NCBI GenBank assembly: GCA_947374315.1 | Contig: CANCBK010000026.1 | Coordinates: 1-21,105, forward strand | Origin: Burkholderiaceae bacterium | GTDB taxonomy: Bacteria > Pseudomonadota > Gammaproteobacteria > Burkholderiales > Burkholderiaceae | Length of the DNA: 21,105 bases | Direction of reading: 5' to 3' | Shown here: positions 15,479 through 21,105 of the stretch, in pieces | How the letters are laid out: the number at the start of each line of letters is the position of its first letter | Numbering within the stretch: position 1 is the first letter of the stretch | The notes under the pieces: model-generated | The model's input: only the letters and a program-made list of their open reading frames with translations | Database searches by the model: none | What the model was told of the DNA's origin: nothing | Position numbers and translations under genes: made by a program

Positions 15479-15525
15479 TCGACAATATAAAAAACGCTGC
15501 TAGTCGGCGTTTTTTATATTGTCGA
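15479..15525. terminator. bidirectional terminator between yhbY and the DUF4149 gene
   Basis: A perfect 19-bp inverted repeat with a 9-base loop: arms 15479-15497 (TCGACAAT through AACGC) and 15507-15525. Each arm contains a run of six A or T, so rightward transcripts end with GGCGTTTTTT and leftward ones with AGCGTTTTTT. It begins 14 bases after the yhbY stop and 9 bases beyond the DUF4149 stop, so it can serve both convergent units. Confidence 0.93.
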
Positions 15526-15533
15526 TTATTGAT

Positions 15534-16028
15534 TTATTGCTGATGGATTTTCGTCAGTCGCCATACCAAGAAAACACCCGCCCCACTCTGCAACATAAAC
15601 AGAATGCTTGAAACGCCATGCAGCCTGCCGAATAAGGCCGCTGAAGGCGAAAGCATCACCGGCATACCGCGTGCCAAAGCGTTATCCCTGAGGAGATCCA
15701 TCCAAGGGATGAAGACAAAAGCAGCGGACATTGAAGCGGCAAGCATTACCAACAACAACCAGCGAATCAGTCGAAATTGATTTAGGCCGCGATTGACTAA
15801 GCAGTTGGCGAGCGCCATTAAACTAATGCACACCACCACGCTGAGATAAGCCTCTATCCTGAATATAGAACCGGCAACCATGCCAGCTGCTTGGCGATCG
15901 GTCATGGTGCTGAAAATGGCTGGGGCAACAAGATAGCCTATAGTCAGCAGGCTACCCACCCATAGGCCGGAGATGGATATGAAGAGTCTTTGCGCCCTTA
16001 TATATTTGGGGGCATCCAGAATCTTCAT
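15534..16028 (-). CDS. DUF4149 membrane protein
   Basis: Small integral membrane protein of the DUF4149 (TMEM205-like) family, function unknown. Four hydrophobic segments are seen at about 14-36, 50-72, 84-108 and 140-160. Family-like features are the GLWVGSLLTIGYLVAPAIF segment in the first helix and its loop, and LFGRLHGVSSIL before the last helix. Length 164 residues is typical. ATG 16028 lies 31 bases after the greA stop on the same strand and no ribosome binding site is evident. It is the last gene of the carA-carB-greA unit before the shared terminator. No catalytic residues can be named. Confidence 0.85.
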   Translation of the reverse strand: MKILDAPKYIRAQRLFISISGLWVGSLLTIGYLVAPAIFSTMTDRQAAGMVAGSIFRIEAYLSVVVCISLMALANCLVNRGLNQFRLIRWLLLVMLAASMSAAFVFIPWMDLLRDNALARGMPVMLSPSAALFGRLHGVSSILFMLQSGAGVFLVWRLTKIHQQ

Positions 16029-16059
16029 ATTGAATTACGCAGAATAATTTTTAGGCTGA

Positions 16060-16536
16060 TTAGATGTAACGCACTGCAAGAATTTCTACTTCGCGATTAC
16101 CGCCTGGAGCCTGAATCGCCACCACATCACCCTCTTCCTTGCCGATCAAGGCACGGGCGATTGGCGAGCTAATAGAAATCTTGTTGACCGCGATATCAGC
16201 CTCGTCATCACCCACGATTTGGTAGATAAGCTTAGCGCCATCTTCTAAATCTTCCAGGTCTACAGTCGCACCAAACACTACGCGGCCTGAGACATCTAGC
16301 ATTGCGGGGTCAATGATCTGCGCAGCAGAAAGCTTGCCCTCTAGATCCTGAATACGGCCCTCGATGAAGCCTTGCTTCTCTTTAGCGGCATCGTATTCCG
16401 CATTCTCAGAAAGATCGCCCTGTGCACGCGCTTCAGAGATGGCAATAATTACGGATGGACGCTCAACATGCTTCAGGCGATGCAACTCCTCCTTGAGGAG
16501 CTCGGCGCCGCGCTTGGTAATTGGAATTGTGCTCAT
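16060..16536 (-). CDS. greA: transcription elongation factor GreA
   Basis: Inserts its coiled coil into the RNA polymerase secondary channel and stimulates cleavage of backtracked RNA. Start ATG 16536 gives exactly 158 residues, the standard GreA length, with GAGG placed 8 bases upstream. The longer in-frame extension to 16599 overlaps the end of carB and is not used. The coiled coil (about 10-75) has the tip GDLSENAEY (40-48) with the acidic pair Asp41 and Glu44. The C-terminal FKBP-like domain ends in [13 protein letters not shown]. GreA rather than GreB is supported by length and the tip sequence. It begins 19 bases after carB, so it is probably co-transcribed with carAB. Confidence 0.97.
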   Translation of the reverse strand: MSTIPITKRGAELLKEELHRLKHVERPSVIIAISEARAQGDLSENAEYDAAKEKQGFIEGRIQDLEGKLSAAQIIDPAMLDVSGRVVFGATVDLEDLEDGAKLIYQIVGDDEADIAVNKISISSPIARALIGKEEGDVVAIQAPGGNREVEILAVRYI

Positions 16537-16555
16537 ACTTCTAACCTCACTTAAT

Positions 16556-19500
16556 TTAATTGAGAGTCTTGTGTAAATTCTGCAATGAATACACCTCAAG
16601 AGACTCTTTGCTACCGTTTTGTGAAGCCATCAAACCATCCATCACTGCGCGTGCAGCGCTAATGGTGGTGTAGTAAGTGACGTTATTAGCCTGAGCACTT
16701 GTGCGAATGGAACGTGAATCTGCAATGGCAGTTCTAGTTTCATCCACAGTAGTAAATACCAAAGAGATTTCGCCATTCTTAATCAAATCAACAATGTGCG
16801 GACGACCATCCTTCACCTTATTCACTACGCGTACAGGCAAGCCAGCCGCTTCAATTGCTGCGGCAGTGCCCTTAGTAGCCACCATCGGGAAACCCAATTG
16901 ATGCAAGAGTTTAGCCACTTCAACCGCCTTTGGCTTATCGCTATCTTTAACAGTCAAAACCACGGTACCACTCTTGGGCAGCTTAATGCCTGCACCGAGC
17001 TGAGATTTAAATAAGGCTTCGCCAAAAGTTTTACCGACACCCATCACCTCACCAGTAGAGCGCATCTCTGGCCCCAGAATCGGATCGATACCTGGAAACT
17101 TATTGAACGGAAAAACCGCTTCTTTTACGGAGAAATAGGCAGGCTTCACTTCGCTCTTAATGCCCTGCTGATCTAAAGTCTGACCCACCATGCAGCGCGC
17201 TGCAATCTTAGCTAACTGTAAACCGGTAGCCTTAGATACAAATGGTACGGTACGGGAGGCGCGTGGATTAACCTCAAGAACATAGATGACATCTTTGCCG
17301 TCGACATTCTGGATCGCAAACTGGACATTCATTAAGCCAATGACATTGAGACCTTTTGCCATCGCTGCAGTTTGACGCTTGATTTCAGCAACCGTCTCAT
17401 CCGACAATGAATAAGGTGGCAATGAACAGGCGGAATCACCAGAGTGAACGCCGGCTTGCTCAATATGCTCCATTACACCGCCAATGAATACCCGCTGACC
17501 ATCGCTAATGCAATCTACATCGCACTCAATCGCGTCATTCAAGAACCGATCCAGTAAGACAGGTGAGTCATGAGAGACCTTCACTGCTTCACGCATATAG
17601 CGCTCAAGATCACGTCCATCATGAACGATTTCCATGGCGCGACCACCCAATACATAGGAGGGGCGCACAACCAATGGATAACCAATCTCTTCGGCAAGCC
17701 TGAGGGCTTCATCTTCGGCACGGGCCGTTCGGTTTGGCGGCTGACGTAAGTTCAATTCATGCAATAACTTCTGGAAGCGCTCACGATCTTCTGCGGCATC
17801 GATCATATCTGGCGACGTACCAATGATTGGCACACCATTCGCCTCAAGATCTAAAGCCAACTTCAACGGCGTTTGACCGCCATACTGCACGATCACACCC
17901 TTGGGCTTTTCTTTGGCAACAATCTCTAAAACATCTTCTAAAGTTAAGGGCTCAAAGTACAGGCGATCAGAGGTGTCGTAGTCGGTAGAAACCGTTTCTG
18001 GGTTGCAGTTGACCATGATGGTTTCATAACCATCATCACGCAATGCCAGGGATGCGTGCACACAGCAATAGTCAAATTCAATACCCTGCCCAATACGATT
18101 TGGACCGCCGCCCAAAACCATAATCTTATCTTTGGTGGTTGGCTGAGATTCGCACTCGCCATGCTCTGCCTCGTAGGTGGAATACAAATACGCCGTGTTC
18201 GTTGAGAACTCTGCTGCACAAGTATCTACACGTTTGTAGACGGGCACCACTTTCAGGCGATGACGCGCTGCACGAACTGAAGAGGCATCTACCGCCAACA
18301 ATTTTGCTAAACGACGATCTGAGAAACCTTTTTGCTTAATGAAGCGTAATTCAGCAGCAGACAGGCTATCGAGTTTGCGTTGCTTGAGTTCAGTTTCCAT
18401 GGTGATGAGCTCTTCGATTTGCTCCAAGAACCAAGGATCAACCTTGGTCTCGTTGTAAATCTCATCTAAACCCATGCCCATACGGAAAGCATCAGCCAAA
18501 TACCAAATGCGGTCCGGGCCAGGCTCACCAATCTCCTGAATGATGTCATCTAGGTCTGTAGAAAATTCATCTAAACCATCAACACCAACTTCCAGACCAC
18601 GCAATGCCTTCTGGAAAGACTCCTGGAAGGTGCGGCCAATCGCCATCACCTCACCCACTGACTTCATCTGCGTTGTTAAACGAGAATCAGCTTGCGGGAA
18701 TTTCTCAAAAGCAAAACGAGGGATCTTCGTAACCACATAGTCGATTGAAGGCTCAAACGATGCAGGCGTTGCACCACCAGTGATGTCATTCTTTAACTCA
18801 TCCAAGGTGTAGCCAACTGCCAGCTTCGCAGCAATCTTTGCGATTGGGAAACCGGTGGCTTTTGAAGCCAAGGCGGATGAACGTGAAACACGCGGGTTCA
18901 TCTCAATGACGATCATGCGACCGTCAACTGGATTAATCGAGAACTGGACATTCGAACCGCCAGTATCAACACCAATCTCACGCAACACTGCAATCGATGC
19001 ATTGCGCATCAATTGATACTCTTTATCCGTCAAGGTTTGCGCAGGAGCAACCGTGATCGAGTCACCGGTATGTACGCCCATTGGGTCTAAATTCTCGATC
19101 GAGCAAACAATGATGCAGTTATCGGCACGGTCACGCACCACTTCCATCTCAAACTCTTTCCAACCCAAGAGAGATTCTTCAATCAAGAGCTCTCGTGTTG
19201 GGGATAGATCTAAGCCACGCTTACAAATCTCCTCAAACTCTTCACGGTTATAGGCAATACCACCGCCAGATCCGCCCATGGTGAATGAAGGACGTATGAC
19301 TACTGGGAAGCCCAGGCTATCAGCTTCAATCTGAATACGTTGCTGAACTTCATGCGCTTCCTCCATCGAATGCGCAATACCAGACTTCGCAGAGCCCAGA
19401 CCAATTTTGGTCATGGCATTTTTAAACTTCTGACGATCTTCAGCCTTATCGATAGCTTCTGGTGAGGCGCCAATTAACTCGCAGCCATATTTTTCGAGAA

Positions 19501-19819
19501 CGCCATGGCGATGCAAATCGAGTGCGCAGTTCAAGGCAGTTTGACCACCCATCGTTGGCAAAATCGCATCTGGCTTTTCAGTGGCAATAATGCGCTCTAC
19601 CACTTCCCAGGTGATCGGCTCGATGTAGGTTACATCAGCCATCTCTGGGTCAGTCATGATGGTTGCAGGATTGCTGTTCACCAAAATAACTTTGTAACCT
19701 TCATCACGCAACGCTTTACAAGCTTGCGCACCGGAATAATCAAACTCACAAGCTTGTCCAATCACAATTGGACCAGCGCCAATAATGAGGATGCTCTTAA
19801 TGTCGCTACGCTTAGGCAT
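16556..19819 (-). CDS. carB: carbamoyl-phosphate synthase large subunit CarB
   Basis: Makes carbamoyl phosphate from bicarbonate, ammonia supplied by CarA, and two ATP, feeding both pyrimidine and arginine synthesis. The 1087 residues show the expected duplicated layout. First half: [17 protein letters not shown] (14-30) and an ATP-grasp domain (about 125-340) with [11 protein letters not shown] (177-187). An oligomerisation region follows (about 400-555). Second half: [15 protein letters not shown] (570-584) and an ATP-grasp domain (about 675-880) with [10 protein letters not shown] (720-729). The C-terminal MGS-like allosteric domain is about 945-1065. Strong GGAGGG ribosome binding site, and the ATG shares one base with the carA stop (TAATG), so translation is coupled. 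Confidence 0.98.
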   Translation of the reverse strand: MPKRSDIKSILIIGAGPIVIGQACEFDYSGAQACKALRDEGYKVILVNSNPATIMTDPEMADVTYIEPITWEVVERIIATEKPDAILPTMGGQTALNCALDLHRHGVLEKYGCELIGASPEAIDKAEDRQKFKNAMTKIGLGSAKSGIAHSMEEAHEVQQRIQIEADSLGFPVVIRPSFTMGGSGGGIAYNREEFEEICKRGLDLSPTRELLIEESLLGWKEFEMEVVRDRADNCIIVCSIENLDPMGVHTGDSITVAPAQTLTDKEYQLMRNASIAVLREIGVDTGGSNVQFSINPVDGRMIVIEMNPRVSRSSALASKATGFPIAKIAAKLAVGYTLDELKNDITGGATPASFEPSIDYVVTKIPRFAFEKFPQADSRLTTQMKSVGEVMAIGRTFQESFQKALRGLEVGVDGLDEFSTDLDDIIQEIGEPGPDRIWYLADAFRMGMGLDEIYNETKVDPWFLEQIEELITMETELKQRKLDSLSAAELRFIKQKGFSDRRLAKLLAVDASSVRAARHRLKVVPVYKRVDTCAAEFSTNTAYLYSTYEAEHGECESQPTTKDKIMVLGGGPNRIGQGIEFDYCCVHASLALRDDGYETIMVNCNPETVSTDYDTSDRLYFEPLTLEDVLEIVAKEKPKGVIVQYGGQTPLKLALDLEANGVPIIGTSPDMIDAAEDRERFQKLLHELNLRQPPNRTARAEDEALRLAEEIGYPLVVRPSYVLGGRAMEIVHDGRDLERYMREAVKVSHDSPVLLDRFLNDAIECDVDCISDGQRVFIGGVMEHIEQAGVHSGDSACSLPPYSLSDETVAEIKRQTAAMAKGLNVIGLMNVQFAIQNVDGKDVIYVLEVNPRASRTVPFVSKATGLQLAKIAARCMVGQTLDQQGIKSEVKPAYFSVKEAVFPFNKFPGIDPILGPEMRSTGEVMGVGKTFGEALFKSQLGAGIKLPKSGTVVLTVKDSDKPKAVEVAKLLHQLGFPMVATKGTAAAIEAAGLPVRVVNKVKDGRPHIVDLIKNGEISLVFTTVDETRTAIADSRSIRTSAQANNVTYYTTISAARAVMDGLMASQNGSKESLEVYSLQNLHKTLN

Positions 19820-21012
19820 TATTTGCCCTCCTTCTTGGCAGCATTCATCAGCTCCACAAATCGATCAAATAAATAGGCAATGTCATGAGGACCAGGAGAG
19901 GCCTCAGGGTGACCCTGGAAGCAAAAGGCAGGCTTATCTTTCCAAGCAAGACCTTGCAAGGATCCGTCAAATAAAGAAACATGCGTCACACGAATATTGT
20001 CAGGCAAGGTGTTGGCATCTACTGCAAAGCCATGATTCTGAGAGGTAATCGCTACGCGCCCAGTATCCAAATCTTTTACAGGATGGTTGGCGCCATGGTG
20101 ACCAAACTTCATCTTCAATGTTTTAGCGCCGGCAGCCAAGCCCATGATTTGATGGCCCAGGCAAATACCAAAAGTTGGGATGCCCTTCTCAATTATTTCT
20201 TTTGCAGCTGCAATCGCGTAATCACAAGGCCCAGGATCACCAGGGCCATTCGAGAAGAACACACCATCAGGATTCATCGCCAAAACCTCGGCAGCGCTAG
20301 TCTGCGCAGGGACAACAGTTAGTTCGCAGCCACGCTCAGTGAGCATGCGCAAAATATTGCGCTTCACACCTAAGTCATAGGCAACCACTTTTTTGGTGGG
20401 CTTAGCCGTATTCAGCGTTCTATAGGCAGGCATTCCGTCTGCACCATGCAGATCCCATTCGGCTTCGCGCCACTCATAGGGGGCCTTGGTGCTAACCACT
20501 TTAGCCAGATCCAAACCAGCCATACCCGGGATGGCTTTAGCCAGCTCCAAGGCTTTGTTGGCAAGGGTCTCTACGTCATCGCCCATCTTGCCAGCAACAA
20601 TGGCGCCCGACTGAGCGCCTTTATCGCGAAGGATGCGGGTGAGCTTACGCGTATCGATACCAGAAATCCCGACTACACCTGATTTAGTGAGGTAGCTATC
20701 AAGGCCCTCTTCAGAGCGGAAGTTAGAAACCCGCTTCGAGAGGTCTTTCACCACCAAGCCAGCGGCGTGGATCTGATTAGATTCCGCATCCTGACCGTTT
20801 ACCCCAACGTTTCCGATATGAGGATAAGTCAAGGTGACGATTTGACGGCAGTAGCTCGGGTCAGTAATGACCTCTTGATAACCAGTCAATGCGGTATTGA
20901 AAACGACTTCGCCGGTAGTTTCGCCAGGGGCGCCAATACTCAGACCGGGAAATATAGTGCCGTCGGCTAAAGCCAACACGGCGGGGGGAAAAGAAGGAAG
21001 CAAGGGTGACAA
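19819..21012 (-). CDS. carA: carbamoyl-phosphate synthase small subunit CarA
   Basis: Glutamine amidotransferase subunit that supplies ammonia to CarB. The N-terminal CarA-specific domain (about 10-160) contains [21 protein letters not shown] (34-54). The class I glutaminase domain has FSNGPGDP (253-260), nucleophile Cys284 in GICLGHQ and the catalytic pair His368/Glu370 in [11 protein letters not shown]. Length 397 residues, slightly longer than typical. An in-frame stop about 33 bases upstream limits the start to TTG 21012 (with GGAG 5 bases before it) or TTG 21003. It is the first gene of carA-carB-greA-DUF4149. No complete promoter is clear in the 93 bases left before the window edge. Confidence 0.97.
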   Translation of the reverse strand: MSPLLPSFPPAVLALADGTIFPGLSIGAPGETTGEVVFNTALTGYQEVITDPSYCRQIVTLTYPHIGNVGVNGQDAESNQIHAAGLVVKDLSKRVSNFRSEEGLDSYLTKSGVVGISGIDTRKLTRILRDKGAQSGAIVAGKMGDDVETLANKALELAKAIPGMAGLDLAKVVSTKAPYEWREAEWDLHGADGMPAYRTLNTAKPTKKVVAYDLGVKRNILRMLTERGCELTVVPAQTSAAEVLAMNPDGVFFSNGPGDPGPCDYAIAAAKEIIEKGIPTFGICLGHQIMGLAAGAKTLKMKFGHHGANHPVKDLDTGRVAITSQNHGFAVDANTLPDNIRVTHVSLFDGSLQGLAWKDKPAFCFQGHPEASPGPHDIAYLFDRFVELMNAAKKEGK

Positions 21013-21105
21013 ACCATCTCCAGTCCCTGCTCCATCCGACGCTCAACACCCCAAAAAGACCAACCCAGGACTGTTTGTGCGGGAGGTGAGTGTCTTTAAG
21101 CGCTA
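21013..21105. other. leader or upstream region of carA at window edge
   Basis: These 93 bases precede carA. Read toward carA they include GGTCTTTTTGGGG and GC-rich patches, but I see no confident -10/-35 pair, riboswitch or PyrR-type anti-terminator. The CarA frame is closed by TGA at about 21045. It may hold the carA leader or the end of a gene outside the window. Confidence 0.3.

Noticed and set aside
16537..16599. N-terminal extension of greA (21 residues)
   Set aside because: It overlaps the 3' end of carB, lacks a ribosome binding site, and the shorter start gives the standard 158-residue GreA.
1..21105. Mobile element, prophage, CRISPR or defence island
   Set aside because: No transposase, integrase, direct-repeat array, tRNA attachment site or compositional break is visible; gene order is ordinary core synteny.

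Overview
The window looks like chromosomal core DNA from a freshwater betaproteobacterium, most likely Polynucleobacter or a close relative in the Burkholderiaceae. The basis is the moderate GC content by eye, the betaproteobacterial gene order (carA-carB-greA-DUF4149 / yhbY / rlmE-ftsH-folP-glmM / pst-pho / ppx), and protein details such as the FtsH N-terminus starting from TTG. This genus call is inference; no database was searched. I see no tRNA, rRNA, CRISPR array, insertion sequence, prophage or integration scar. Coding density is very high, and no gene-free stretch exceeds about 140 bases.

Layout from left to right. (1) Bases 1-885, plus strand: an OlsB-like GNAT acyltransferase whose lysine-rich N-terminal frame runs off the left edge. 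(2) Bases 891-2734, minus strand: exopolyphosphatase ppx, preceded by a 75-residue cysteine-rich protein of the GDCCVxC (seleno)protein type. (3) Bases 2735-2830: a small divergent control region with repeated TGTCAT words. (4) Bases 2831-3031, plus strand: an unrecognised 66-residue protein ending in eight lysines encoded by an in-frame hexamer repeat. (5) Bases 3034-9718, minus strand: the complete phosphate-scavenging and signalling operon pstS-pstC-pstA-pstB-phoU-phoB-phoR, with a clear Pho box promoter before pstS and a terminator-like hairpin between pstS and pstC. (6) Bases 9756-14700, minus strand: glmM, folP, ftsH and rlmE, that is cell-wall precursor, folate, membrane proteolysis and rRNA methylation. 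A strong terminator hairpin after ftsH lies inside the start of folP. (7) Bases 14839-15465, plus strand: a YhbY-type RNA-binding protein with a long basic tail. (8) Bases 15534-21012, minus strand: carA, carB, greA and a DUF4149 membrane protein. A near-perfect bidirectional terminator separates this unit from yhbY.

How they work together. About half of the window concerns phosphorus economy: high-affinity phosphate uptake (PstSCAB), its sensor circuit (PhoU, PhoR, PhoB), polyphosphate breakdown (Ppx), and possibly phosphorus-free ornithine lipid synthesis (the OlsB-like protein). The right half is growth-related housekeeping: carbamoyl phosphate for pyrimidines and arginine, transcript cleavage (GreA), 50S ribosome maturation (RlmE, YhbY), membrane protein quality control (FtsH), folate and peptidoglycan precursors.

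I did not find a wholly new multi-gene system. The least explained parts are the 2500-3031 segment (GDCCVxC protein, divergent TGTCAT repeats, poly-lysine protein), the palindrome laid over the pstS Pho box, and the folP/ftsH hairpin. Several start codons were moved from the longest possible frame to better-supported positions (pstS 9640, phoU 5841, greA 16536).
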